The notes under the pieces are model-generated. The model saw only the letters and a program-made list of their open reading frames with translations, was not told where the DNA came from and did not search any database. A stretch of 22,702 bases of DNA from a virus, in the IMG/VR virus record IMGVR_UViG_3300044630_002126, positions 1 through 22,702 of that record; one strand, given 5' to 3'. Below are positions 7,952-15,520 of the stretch, one piece after another. Every line of letters starts with the position of its first letter. The stretch's first letter is position 1. The translations under genes and the position numbers were made by a program.

Positions 7952-10098
7952 TCGGTTTCGGGTTCAATGGGTTCTCCAGATTCCATCTTTTGCTTAAGTT
8001 CGTCACCAACAGGGGTAACGCCAGTTCTGCCAATCTGGGCATTTTGCTGCTGCATGATGCTCATCTGGAGGTTCTTTTGATAGTTCTGGAAGAGAGCCTG
8101 GAATACGCCGTCAGACTGAGCCATCTGCTGTGCCTTGGGGTTCTTGGACATGATATCCTGAACGGCCTGCATCTTGACTCCAGCCTGCGGGTCGTTTTCG
8201 GTGTATTGAGCCTCAAGACCAAGCATCATCATAGCAAGGTCGTTCTGGACTTCCTTATACTGCTTCTGGGTGGCGGTCTGCTGGTCGATGAAGATGTTCT
8301 GAGCACTTTCAGGAGCGATAGCGTCAACAGTAGCCTTGATTAGCTTTGCTCTGTCGATATTGCCACCAGTATCCATCGGAAGGACGAACTGATTGATTGC
8401 CTTCAGCTTTTCCAACACATAGTTGGTATCAAGTTCTCTTACATCGAATCTTACAGAGAAATCGAACATCTGGTTGATATCGATGCCAGAAGCCTCAAGT
8501 CTAGTTCCGGTAATTCTTTCGATTTCCTCAGGAAGCATATACTGCATGGAAAGGCAGAACATCTGCCTGTAAACCTGCGACCAAGAAAGGAAGAAGTTAT
8601 TGACCACGAACTGCTGGGTCATCTGCGTATGCGTAGGAACTACGTTAGGATGGTAGAGACCGAACATCTGTGCGGTCTTCAGTTCAATTCTTTCCATCAA
8701 AGCAAAGGCAGTCTGAGGAGTTCCACTAGGAGGAGGAAGCCAAGCGTAGTCATCCTTGTTGGCGACAGGCAAAAGTTGTCCAGGTCCGATTCTCTGGTTG
8801 TTTCCAAGTCTTCTGGAAACAGTCATAGGAGGCATAACCTCAAAGGCGGTTCTGTCACGGCTTGCGTCGTGCTGTGCCTTGAGTTCTTCCTGGTCGGTAA
8901 ATAGAATCTCAGGAATGCCTCTGGACTCCACGACAGGACGACGAAGGCGTTCTCTTCTGAGTTCTACGAAAGGATATTCCCCGTGTGCGTAGTCGAGGAC
9001 TTCGTGTTTGCCGTATAGGTCGTTTTCAACCTGAGGGCAAAACACAGTATAATGGATTGCAGCCTTTCCGTCATTATCTAGTTGTCTTGCGTAGGCATAA
9101 ACAATCTCGATGAGGTTGTTGGCCTTTTCAACGGCGTTAGGGACGGAGTTGATAAGAGGAATAAGGTTGGAGTCGTGGAGATATCCAGACTTTCCAGCCG
9201 TATTTACGGCCTCTTCCATGAACTCCTTTGACCATCCTTCGCTGAGTCCGATGTTTTTCATCTGGACTTCGCTCATGAAGGTTCTCTTGAAAATCATTCT
9301 GGCTTCCTGAAGTTCGACAGTCTCAGGCGGGAAAGCAATTTCATCGAAAGGCTTAAGGGCTGCAACGACAGGAAGGTTCTTCTGGATATACGGCATCTGG
9401 TAATCAGACCTGCCAAACTTAATGAGATTCTTTACGACCTGGGTAGCCTCTTCTTCCGTGCAACCAAGAGACTGCTGAATAAGCATCTTGGATAGGTCAT
9501 CTTCTTTTCCAACCTTGATGGATTCAAGGACTTTCATCAGGATGCCATTTCCCTGTGCGGCCGCAAGTCCGATATCCTCAAGAGTGATGGTTTCGGTTCT
9601 ATGTGCGACTCTTCTTTCCCATCCTACATGAATAGCAGACCATCCGAACTGGAATGCGTATTGAGCCCAAAGTTCGGCTTCTCTTTCAAGTTCAGGTCTG
9701 ATTCTGTTCTGGACAATCCACATCATCAGAGTCTGGGCTGCGGCGGACTTTTCAGCGTCATTGATTTCAATTCCATTAACTCTGATGTTAGCCCTCTGCC
9801 AAGAGGTCATAACCAGCATCACAAGCTGGTTGATGGTATTGTCAATAAGTCTGTTTCTTACGTCAGAAGCACCCTCAAAAGGAAAAGGCTCATGACCGAG
9901 ATATTCTTCGTGCTTCTTGCCGTCGTCGCTTTGACCTTCCCATCTGCACATTCGCTGGTCGTCAGAGGTGGTAAGTCTGGACATATTGCCACCATAATAC
10001 AAAGAACGATTAAGTTCGTCGTTCAGGTATTGGATGTCAGGCTTATTGTTGGAATAGGCAATCTTGTCAGAAGGATTGCCCCAGATTTGTTCAGACAT
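7948..10098 (-). CDS. Portal protein
   Basis: A 716-residue product in the size range of podovirus portals (about 700-730). The N-terminal part contains segments typical of the family: DDQRMCRWEGQSDDGKKHE, then EPFPFEGASDVRNRLID and TINQLVMLVMTSW (residues about 47-100). The middle has the wing/stem-like segment with PFVELRRERLRRPVVESRGIPE and DQEELKAQHDASRDRTAF, and PFEGASDVR is common in portals of lytic podoviruses. The C-terminus is a Gln- and Met-rich helical region (SIMQQQNAQIGRTG), fitting the barrel. It follows the terminase gene and precedes the scaffold. The start ATG has no visible Shine-Dalgarno, with an A/T-rich leader of 30 bases after the terminase stop. Confidence 0.9.
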   Translation of the reverse strand: MSEQIWGNPSDKIAYSNNKPDIQYLNDELNRSLYYGGNMSRLTTSDDQRMCRWEGQSDDGKKHEEYLGHEPFPFEGASDVRNRLIDNTINQLVMLVMTSWQRANIRVNGIEINDAEKSAAAQTLMMWIVQNRIRPELEREAELWAQYAFQFGWSAIHVGWERRVAHRTETITLEDIGLAAAQGNGILMKVLESIKVGKEDDLSKMLIQQSLGCTEEEATQVVKNLIKFGRSDYQMPYIQKNLPVVAALKPFDEIAFPPETVELQEARMIFKRTFMSEVQMKNIGLSEGWSKEFMEEAVNTAGKSGYLHDSNLIPLINSVPNAVEKANNLIEIVYAYARQLDNDGKAAIHYTVFCPQVENDLYGKHEVLDYAHGEYPFVELRRERLRRPVVESRGIPEILFTDQEELKAQHDASRDRTAFEVMPPMTVSRRLGNNQRIGPGQLLPVANKDDYAWLPPPSGTPQTAFALMERIELKTAQMFGLYHPNVVPTHTQMTQQFVVNNFFLSWSQVYRQMFCLSMQYMLPEEIERITGTRLEASGIDINQMFDFSVRFDVRELDTNYVLEKLKAINQFVLPMDTGGNIDRAKLIKATVDAIAPESAQNIFIDQQTATQKQYKEVQNDLAMMMLGLEAQYTENDPQAGVKMQAVQDIMSKNPKAQQMAQSDGVFQALFQNYQKNLQMSIMQQQNAQIGRTGVTPVGDELKQKMESGEPIEPETE

Positions 10099-10128
10099 AA
10101 TAGTTTATTAATTGAAACAGATGGAAAA

Positions 10129-11751
10129 TCAATAAGAACCTCCGCCCATCGGTTTGAATGACTGGTCGTCTTGATGGATGGGGTCCATGACTGCAAGGTA
10201 TCTAAGGGAGTCGATAGGGTCTTTAGTCGCACCTTTTTCACCGTCCTGGCCAGTCCACTCACGCAGGGAGTAGATGAGGTTTTGACATTTATCGGAAATA
10301 AAGAGCTTTGGCTGATTGATCGCTGACAGAGGTTGCGAGCTGTCAAAAGATAGCCAGTCATTGATAATTGCAATGCCTTGGTCGATTTTAATGCCAGCAG
10401 AAGGCCTAAAGAACATAGGAGTCTCGCCCTCGCCAAGAAGTTCAATCAAAGAGGTCCCACCCTGATGCCCAATAGCCTGGGTTGCTCCAGCACGGGGGTC
10501 AATATACCTCTCAACTACCTCTTCTCCGTCTTCGAGTTCGAGAATAAGCTTTTTATACTCATCCAGACCCCTTCCTGCACCAGACCTTTGAGCAGGTCCT
10601 TCACGCCCATCAGGGTCTGAGTCAGGCAAGGCCCATTCCCCGTATTTTTCATCTGGGAATTCCCTGTAAATAAAGATTTTTCCGTCTGGAGTGACCCTTG
10701 CCCAAAGCATGAACCAATTTCTTGCTCCAGCGGGGTCGATTGCCATGTAGTTTGTGCCTTCTTCCGGGATTTCTTCGTCTTTGACGATGTGCGTGTCCGT
10801 GAATTGCGGGAATTGCGAGCCGACAAGTGCTTGCGCCCAGCCATACGCTCTGATTTTCTTTTCATAATCTGTTTTAGAAGACAATTCTTTCGCCATTCTC
10901 TCGAAAGACGAGTAAACATTGAACTTTGAGTGAAACCAGATGATGCCTTGGTTCTTGTTTCTGCCTTCTGCTGTGAAAGGCATCTTTCCCTTGGGGCATC
11001 CAGGCACATGAACCAAGTTTTGTGCGAGAAGTTCTGCTTTTTCTGTCTTCAAGAACCTGCAACCGCTTACATACTCCTTGACTACCTGGGAAAATCCGTT
11101 GATAGGAGTGAAAGTAATCAGCAATTTGCCTAGTCTGGTAAGGATTCGGTAACGCAACGTCTGCACCCAGTCGAGAGGAACGAGTTCGTCGCACCAAATA
11201 AAGTCTGGTTCACCACCTTCGATGACTACTTTATCCTGTGCGTAGTTCATAAAGATACATTGAGACCCGTTAGGGAAGACGAAACTGTTGTTTGAGAACC
11301 CGTTTTTCAGGGAATACTGGATATTTGTGACTCTACCCTTCTTCAGCGTCTTATATTCTGACGGCACATACTTCCAGATGACGTTTTGTTGCATCTGGAT
11401 TGACGACATCGAGGTAGTATGGATGCACCAAACGATGGAATTAGGCTTGTTTACGAGCGTATAGATGGCTCGCTTTGCTGCATACTCGGTCTTGCCAGCA
11501 CGATTGCCACCAAGAATAAGCAACTCGTCCTTTTCCTTAAGCAGATTGTCCGCTTCAGCCCAATGAAACGGCTCATATCCGTGTCTGTAAGGGTCGGACT
11601 TCTCCGCTTGAATCTTATCTTCTCTGAGTTGAATCAGTTTTGCAACATAATCAAGCCCCTTGGACTCAATCATCTGGCGAAGAGAATCTTCATCAGGCTT
11701 CTTGAGCACGGGATGCTCAGTCATCCTTTCAACAATTGAGGATGGGTTCAC
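10129..11751 (-). CDS. Terminase large subunit
   Basis: The DNA-packaging motor, 540 residues. The ATPase half shows Walker A at 81-88 (GGNRAGKT), Walker B at 183-189 (DFIWCDE, Asp-Glu catalytic pair) and a coupling motif with TPINGF at 215-220. The nuclease half has the RNase H-like acidic positions: AIDPAG (Asp339), ERYIDPRAG (Asp418) and KDPIDSLRY (Asp511 and Asp514). The start is GTG, overlapping the previous stop as GTGA. The next in-frame ATG is residue 10. It lies directly before the portal gene. No small-subunit gene was recognised nearby. Confidence 0.95.
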   Translation of the reverse strand: MNPSSIVERMTEHPVLKKPDEDSLRQMIESKGLDYVAKLIQLREDKIQAEKSDPYRHGYEPFHWAEADNLLKEKDELLILGGNRAGKTEYAAKRAIYTLVNKPNSIVWCIHTTSMSSIQMQQNVIWKYVPSEYKTLKKGRVTNIQYSLKNGFSNNSFVFPNGSQCIFMNYAQDKVVIEGGEPDFIWCDELVPLDWVQTLRYRILTRLGKLLITFTPINGFSQVVKEYVSGCRFLKTEKAELLAQNLVHVPGCPKGKMPFTAEGRNKNQGIIWFHSKFNVYSSFERMAKELSSKTDYEKKIRAYGWAQALVGSQFPQFTDTHIVKDEEIPEEGTNYMAIDPAGARNWFMLWARVTPDGKIFIYREFPDEKYGEWALPDSDPDGREGPAQRSGAGRGLDEYKKLILELEDGEEVVERYIDPRAGATQAIGHQGGTSLIELLGEGETPMFFRPSAGIKIDQGIAIINDWLSFDSSQPLSAINQPKLFISDKCQNLIYSLREWTGQDGEKGATKDPIDSLRYLAVMDPIHQDDQSFKPMGGGSY

Positions 11752-13001
11752 TTGAATAGGGCTGAGTTTAACTGAAATACAAGATCGGGCCTGGACTTAA
11801 CAGTATCACGAAGTTTTTCTTCTTGTTTGATGTAGCCTTTGTTTTTCTGTCTGCTATCTAGCTCTGCCTCGTCCCATCTTGCCTGACGGAAAGCAGGTTC
11901 AAGAGATTCTGTCGAGAACCTTTGACCATCAATTTCAGTAACTTCAGCATCAGTATAAGTATTACCTTGACTGTCGTAATGCTTGAAAGGTCCTACTCCG
12001 GCAATTGAAGCAATGTCCTTAACGTCAGCATACTGGCTTACAGGTTCAGCAAGGAGTCTTCCAGCAAGATTAAATCCTTTCACGTTTAGACCCTTTTCCG
12101 TAAGCGTATTAGATGCGTTTACATGAGCAGATTTATATTCTTTGCTTCCGATGGTTTGCTTTTCAATTGCACTAGCAATTTTTTCTCTTTCTGCTTTCAG
12201 TTCTGCTAGTTGCTGCTTTAGTTTTTCCCATTCAGGTTTCTGGAGCTCAGAAAGTTCTGGATTAAATTCTCCTGACAACTTGTTGGTAAGATCACGCAGT
12301 TCATAGAATCCAAGCATAGCTTCTGTGACTTTGATTTGTGAATCAATCATACGAGTAGGCTTCATCCCAGACTCATATTTGTCATAGATTCTTCTGACTG
12401 TTTTCCAATTAGAGTCAAAGTCCGCGTCTTCTTCTGCAAGTTTTAGCATCTTAGCATCTCTTGACTCAAGCCGTCTTGCGTTCTCGAGATTCTGCTTTTG
12501 ATTGCTTAACTCAACTCTTTGAGCGTCAACTTTTCCCTTCAAATCAGAGTAAGGTCCTTGAAGTTCTGCTTGCCTCCAATCTGGGGCATCGGAAAACTCC
12601 TGAAGAAGTGCCTGAAGCTTCTTATCTTCAAAACCAAAATAACCACTAAGCCACTTAACCTTCTGTTCCAATGATGCAGGCTGAAGGATGTCAGGTAGAG
12701 CCTTTCTTTTCCATGAATCGCCACCATCCAATGGCCTGTCAGCTAATGGATCACGATGGGTAAACTCGAATGATTCTTGTCCTCTCTTCTTAAGCCAAGC
12801 ATCTGCACGTTTTCTCCAATCAGACGCACTATCGCTTTCCTTGGGTGGTTCAAAATAACTTACATTTGGCCTGTCTTGGCCTTGTATGTAAAACTTTCTT
12901 GCCCTTTCAGTAGCCGCACCTTCTGCGTCACTAATGTTTACAGTTCCATAAGTGCCGTCGTCCCATCCCAAGTAATAAGGGTCGAAATATTGATTAGCCA
13001 T
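11748..13001 (-). CDS. Coiled-coil structural or packaging-associated protein, 417 residues
   Basis: The product starts MANQYFDPYYLGWDDGTYG, an aromatic and acidic head, and is then mainly charged helix. Likely coiled coils lie at residues about 150-190 and 255-282 (LKQQLAELKAEREKIASAIE). A C-terminal segment (residues 300-417) is rich in Lys and Arg. No ATPase, helix-turn-helix or membrane signature was seen. The gene is immediately upstream of the large terminase and fused to it by GTGA. A small-terminase function is possible from position but the length and domains are unlike known ones. An internal virion or ejection protein is an equal alternative. Confidence 0.7.
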   Translation of the reverse strand: MANQYFDPYYLGWDDGTYGTVNISDAEGAATERARKFYIQGQDRPNVSYFEPPKESDSASDWRKRADAWLKKRGQESFEFTHRDPLADRPLDGGDSWKRKALPDILQPASLEQKVKWLSGYFGFEDKKLQALLQEFSDAPDWRQAELQGPYSDLKGKVDAQRVELSNQKQNLENARRLESRDAKMLKLAEEDADFDSNWKTVRRIYDKYESGMKPTRMIDSQIKVTEAMLGFYELRDLTNKLSGEFNPELSELQKPEWEKLKQQLAELKAEREKIASAIEKQTIGSKEYKSAHVNASNTLTEKGLNVKGFNLAGRLLAEPVSQYADVKDIASIAGVGPFKHYDSQGNTYTDAEVTEIDGQRFSTESLEPAFRQARWDEAELDSRQKNKGYIKQEEKLRDTVKSRPDLVFQLNSALFK

Positions 13002-13004
13002 AAC

Positions 13005-13247
13005 TTACCAAGCCTTGCAAGACCAGTATCTGGCCTTAGTCTTAGGGCCAGGGTTAGCACAGTTATGCCTCGCTCGGAAAGACTTCCTGCGAGCAGGATT
13101 GTTCTTTTTGATGCTCATCTTGGGATCGCCAAAACGAACAATCTTAGTCTTGCCGCCAGCCTTCACATAGACGGCAGACTTCTTAGGGCCACCAGGAGTC
13201 CTGAACGGCTTGTTAAGGGTAACCTTCCTTCCGTTCTTGGTAGCCAT
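13005..13247 (-). CDS. Basic phage head-gene-cluster protein with RxxHNC motif, 80 residues
   Basis: The ATG at 13247 is chosen because the preceding gene stops at 13249 (TAATATG) and the longer frame covers that gene. The product ends with ARRKSFRARHNCANPGP followed by KTKARYWSC and W. I recognise this ending from many environmental phage head-gene-cluster proteins, sometimes annotated DUF6321, where it forms a small C-terminal or stand-alone domain. The first half has KVTLNKPFRTPGGPKK and a YVKAGGKTKIVRFGDP segment. It is strongly basic, with two cysteines, and probably binds DNA or the capsid. Function is unknown. Confidence 0.75.
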   Translation of the reverse strand: MATKNGRKVTLNKPFRTPGGPKKSAVYVKAGGKTKIVRFGDPKMSIKKNNPARRKSFRARHNCANPGPKTKARYWSCKAW

Positions 13248-13248
13248 A

Positions 13249-13419
13249 TTACTTCTTACGCTTGCACTTACCGCAGTCCTTGCCTCGGTAGTTCTTGGAC
13301 TCACGCTTACCGGCCTTTTCGCCGTGCATAGCCTTCTCAATCATGACCATCTTGTTGTGGCCAGACTTAGATTCAGCCTTTTCGTGAGCCTTACGGGACT
13401 TATCAGAAGAGTATTCCAT
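13249..13419 (-). CDS. Very basic 56-residue protein with C-terminal CGKCKRKK
   Basis: A short frame too small for the usual cut-off, between two coupled genes. It begins MEYSSDKSRKAHEKAE and ends YRGKDCGKCKRKK, with about one third Lys, Arg and His. The two cysteines form a CxxC that could bind a metal ion. The stop overlaps within TAATATG with the next gene. There is no membrane segment. A nucleic-acid-binding or capsid-internal role is plausible from the charge, but no family is recognised. The leader has no Shine-Dalgarno. Confidence 0.65.
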   Translation of the reverse strand: MEYSSDKSRKAHEKAESKSGHNKMVMIEKAMHGEKAGKRESKNYRGKDCGKCKRKK

Positions 13420-13451
13420 AGTTTACAAAGATTGTTGGCGTATTGAAAAAG

Positions 13452-13904
13452 TCAACCAGCAAAAACTTTACCTGCATTGTTTACCTTGAACAAGCCTACC
13501 CATTTACCACCCCTATAAACCGCCGTAATGATACTGCCACGCCTCAGGAACGACGAGTCCCTTACCATGACATTCTCCCATTGTCCCCTGATTTCGCAAG
13601 CGACCAGTTTTCTGTTCGGAAGAAGCTGCTTTACAATCGCAGGACATCTGTCAAGAGCCTTAGGTTCTGGCTTAGTCTCGACAACTTCAACCTCTTCCTG
13701 AGCCGTAGGCTCATCAAATTTTATATTTTTGACAGACAGCAGCCTGCGAAGGCCGCTGTCGGTCCACAAAATAACAGGATTGCCGTTAGAGGTCTTGTCA
13801 AGAACCCAGTCAACGCCCTCCTTGTAGTCGTCCGACCTTCTGAACTCGACCAACTCCTTCTTCGTAAAGGGCCAAGTTTCAATAATAGTCTTTTCTCTGA
13901 ACAT
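13452..13904 (-). CDS. Hypothetical protein heading the late operon, 150 residues
   Basis: The ATG at 13904 (MFREKTIIE) is preferred over a GTG eight codons upstream, because GGTGG precedes it by six bases and no upstream gene constrains it. The N-terminal part (residues 10-60) contains WPFTKKELVEFRRSDDY and a GLRRLLSVKN turn that resembles a small helix-containing DNA- or protein-binding domain. The C-terminal part (100-150) looks like a small beta barrel (VMVRDSSFLRRGS, GGKWVGLFKVNNAGKV). It is the first gene of the leftward structural operon, just beside the palindrome-rich control region, so a regulator is possible but not shown. Confidence 0.65.
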   Translation of the reverse strand: MFREKTIIETWPFTKKELVEFRRSDDYKEGVDWVLDKTSNGNPVILWTDSGLRRLLSVKNIKFDEPTAQEEVEVVETKPEPKALDRCPAIVKQLLPNRKLVACEIRGQWENVMVRDSSFLRRGSIITAVYRGGKWVGLFKVNNAGKVFAG

Positions 13905-13952
13905 ATTTACCACCAATATACCTAGCACCCGCCAAAAAACAAGCGGGGGGTC

Positions 13953-14049
13953 GCTATTTTTCTAGCGGGGGGGGCGCTAGATTTCTAGCACATATAGTAA
14001 TAGAAGATAATAATAGTAGATAATAAAAAGAGGGTGCTAGTTTTCTAGC
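13953..14049. repeat. Three copies of a 14-bp GCTAG/CTAGC palindrome
   Basis: GCTAGATTTCTAGC (13976-13989) and GCTAGTTTTCTAGC (14036-14049) are perfect 5-bp inverted repeats with a 4-base spacer. GCTATTTTTCTAGC (13953-13966) has one altered base. The start-to-start distances are 23 and 60 bases. A further CTAGC half site lies at 13922-13926. This is a typical arrangement for a dimeric repressor or activator operator. Confidence 0.7.
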
Positions 14050-14104
14050 GTCTTGACATCTCTTTTTTGTAAAAAAATTGTCTGGGGCAGGACCATTTGA
14101 TTCT

Positions 14105-14163
14105 ACGGATTTTTACAAGTGTAAAGACCCCCTCCCCCCTTTACACTTTTTTTACAAATCCGT
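14105..14163. repeat. 59-bp nested inverted repeat (possible cruciform or terminator)
   Basis: Outer arms ACGGATTT (14105-14112) and AAATCCGT (14156-14163) surround inner arms AGTGTAAAG (14118-14126) and CTTTACACT (14139-14147), with a C-rich 12-base loop. A T-run follows the inner arm on the plus strand, so it may also act as a weak rightward terminator. Part of the right arm can alternatively pair with 14067-14078. Confidence 0.7.
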
Positions 14164-14223
14164 CATAAAGCCTCCAAACGAGCGTAAAACGATCATAAAC
14201 GCTCCAAACGCTCATAAAACAAT
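14164..14223. repeat. 30-bp tandem direct repeat, two copies
   Basis: Bases 14164-14193 and 14194-14223 match at 24 of 30 positions by eye. Both begin CATAAA and contain CTCCAAACG, then GTAAAAC or CATAAAAC. They directly follow the nested inverted repeat, in the style of iterons or a tandem protein-binding site. Confidence 0.65.
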
Positions 14224-14239
14224 CGATTATTGTCATATT

Positions 14240-14760
14240 TGAGGCTCGATTGTGTCGGTCGGATCGGTCATATTAATGGAGTCAGGGCAACCTACGGGTC
14301 GAATGACTACCACCAGCCTAGCGAAAGGCGGGCGATCGGCGTGAAACCCTGTCGCACCCCCTCTGACCGAAGCCACGGACGTATCTTTGACATAGGGCTA
14401 ACCACGCCTGCCAACAGAGGAACTGCGACACCCGCCCTAAATGCCAAGGCGTAAGCGTGAGCGTGAGACAGTAGGGCAAACCCTACCAAGTAGTCCCGAG
14501 GATTAGCACTATCAGGGATATGTCAGTAGAAAGCGTGCTGACTAAAACGATAGTGCGGTAACTTAGCACTCGGCCTGTTACGTAAGTCATAATGGATAAC
14601 ATATGCGGTAGCACGCTAGAGGACGAACCATCAGTAGCGTTGTGTAGTCGTAGTATTCGAACCTTCTTACTTTCGCCCGTGTGGGGCAACTCGCAAGAGG
14701 AATACCAGACTAGTAGAGTGAACCAACAGCATTGAACGTCGAAACACATAGGAAGGTAAT
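14240..14760 (+). ncRNA. Candidate large structured RNA or very long structured leader
   Basis: About 520 bases with no credible reading frame in an otherwise gene-dense genome and a balanced base composition. Possible local helices are: 14316-14319/14326-14329, 14471-14476/14481-14486 (loop CAAA), a nested pair 14506-14513/14549-14556 enclosing 14522-14528/14536-14542, 14613-14618/14635-14640, 14675-14678/14684-14687, and 14690-14692/14697-14699 capped by a GCAA tetraloop. TAGGGC (14393-14398) with GCCCTA (14434-14439) and ACGCCT (14404-14409) with AGGCGT (14447-14452) would interlock as a pseudoknot. Helices of 6-8 bp arise by chance in a region this size, so the case rests on density, nesting and lack of coding. 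Large phage RNAs such as GOLLD and ROOL are known precedents, but I cannot match it to either. It runs into the start of the next gene with no terminator between. Confidence 0.35.
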
Positions 14761-14765
14761 CAAAA

Positions 14766-15071
14766 ATGACGCAGAAACACAAGTGGAACACGTCCTGGAA
14801 GTTCAGCGAAGAGACCAATGCTCTCGTTACTTCCGTCGAGTCTTCCTTCGATGTGTCTGATGAAGCCAAGCGAGTCCTCCGACTCCGCGTGGCCGCATCT
14901 GGTAAGACGCTTGCCTACATTGTCGCCTTGGAGTCTTCCTTGGAGGCTGGTGCTGGCTTCTTCCATCCTGCTCTTATCCTCAGCCCTCACAAGCTGGATA
15001 AGCGTGGAGACATTGTCGAGAAGCTCGAAGGACTTGGCATCGAGAACCCGTTTGATATCATCATCGGGTAA
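14766..15071 (+). CDS. Hypothetical protein, first rightward gene, 101 residues
   Basis: The ATG at 14766 is preceded by AGGAAGG about ten bases upstream, a good Shine-Dalgarno sequence unlike most leftward genes. The product begins MTQKHKWNTSWKFSEETNAL and contains a helical segment (VSDEAKRVLRLRVAASGKTLAYIVALESSLEAG, residues 30-62) and an acidic, compact end (GDIVEKLEGLGIENPFDIIIG). No membrane segment or known motif is seen. It sits directly after the candidate structured RNA and is closed by a strong terminator at 15092. A small regulatory or host-interaction protein is possible, but no family is recognised. Confidence 0.7.
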   Translation: MTQKHKWNTSWKFSEETNALVTSVESSFDVSDEAKRVLRLRVAASGKTLAYIVALESSLEAGAGFFHPALILSPHKLDKRGDIVEKLEGLGIENPFDIIIG

Positions 15072-15091
15072 TCGGTAACCAAGTGCTCGTC

Positions 15092-15127
15092 AGGGAGAGG
15101 AGTGTTGGAATGCTCCTCTCCCTTTTT
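15092..15127 (+). terminator. Strong rho-independent terminator
   Basis: A perfect 11-bp stem (AGGGAGAGGAG at 15092-15102 with CTCCTCTCCCT at 15113-15123), a 10-base loop and a T5 tract to 15127. It follows the stop of the 101-residue gene. Confidence 0.9.
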
Positions 15128-15143
15128 ACCTTCTCTAACTTTC

Positions 15144-15170
15144 GTGGCACTACGCCACAAACTACGCCAC
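15144..15170. repeat. Two ACTACGCCAC direct repeats with a small hairpin
   Basis: ACTACGCCAC occurs at 15149-15158 and 15161-15170. The first copy also closes a hairpin GTGGC-ACTAC-GCCAC (15144-15158). It lies between the terminator and the next gene, so a promoter-linked site is possible. Confidence 0.5.
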
Positions 15171-15202
15171 CTAGATTGGTGGTAACCCCAACAAAGAAGG
15201 CT

Positions 15203-15502
15203 ATGAAGCACAGCGAAACCCAAGTGCTCGATGCTTATCTGATGGCGTGCAAGTTCCGGGATGCTCAGTCCCAGAACCTGTATCGCCTCCGCAATCCGAG
15301 TGCGGCCACCCTACGCAAGCAGACCGACCTGTTCAAAGGTCTGGTCGATGTGTTCGGTGAGTCAGAAGGCAAGCGACGCTGGATGCAGTATCTGCACGCT
15401 CTGAGGAAGGACAAGAGCAAGGCCAAGGAACTCCACTCCTACTGGAAGTCCGAAGCCAAGCGTCTCAATAAGGTCCTGCGATTCCTCAAGGCCATCGGAT
15501 AA
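15203..15502 (+). CDS. Hypothetical basic helical protein, 99 residues
   Basis: I start at the ATG at 15203 (MKHSETQVLD). The longer frame would read through the terminator at 15092-15127. AAGAAGG precedes the ATG but with only two or so bases of spacing, so the start is not firmly set. The product is Lys/Arg-rich and predicted all-helical (KFRDAQSQNLYRLRNPSAA, then a helix RRWMQYLHALRKDKSKAKEL and KSEAKRLNKVLRFLKAIG). It could be a DNA-binding or host-takeover protein. No family is recognised. Confidence 0.65.
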   Translation: MKHSETQVLDAYLMACKFRDAQSQNLYRLRNPSAATLRKQTDLFKGLVDVFGESEGKRRWMQYLHALRKDKSKAKELHSYWKSEAKRLNKVLRFLKAIG

Positions 15503-15520
15503 TATCCATCGACGCTAGTC

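Larger units (their letters stand above)
13905..14239. promoter_or_regulatory. Repeat-rich control region upstream of the late operon
   Basis: No gene is visible in these 335 bases. They hold three GCTAG-type palindromes (13953-13966, 13976-13989, 14036-14049), a purine-rich AT stretch, a 59-bp nested inverted repeat (14105-14163) and a 30-bp tandem repeat (14164-14223). The late operon reads left from here and the structured-RNA candidate reads right, so divergent promoters are expected. No full sigma70 promoter was found. TTGACA at 14053-14058 lacks a -10 partner. Confidence 0.5.

Noticed and set aside
14053-14085. TTGACA as a plus-strand promoter
   Set aside because: No -10-like sequence lies at 15-19 bases; the following bases are T- and A-runs.
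14230-14454. Plus-strand frame of 74 codons inside the candidate RNA
   Set aside because: Begins with TTG, has no ribosome site and its protein has no recognisable features; the region looks non-coding.
14640-14670. TTCGAA resembling a tRNA T-loop
   Set aside because: No 5-bp stem forms around it on either strand and no acceptor or anticodon arm is visible.
14700-14760. GACTA core as a possible group I intron piece
   Set aside because: The matching P7 partner and splice context were not found, and the flanking gene is intact.
15083-15202. Extended N-terminus of the 99-residue gene
   Set aside because: The extension would be translated through a strong terminator.
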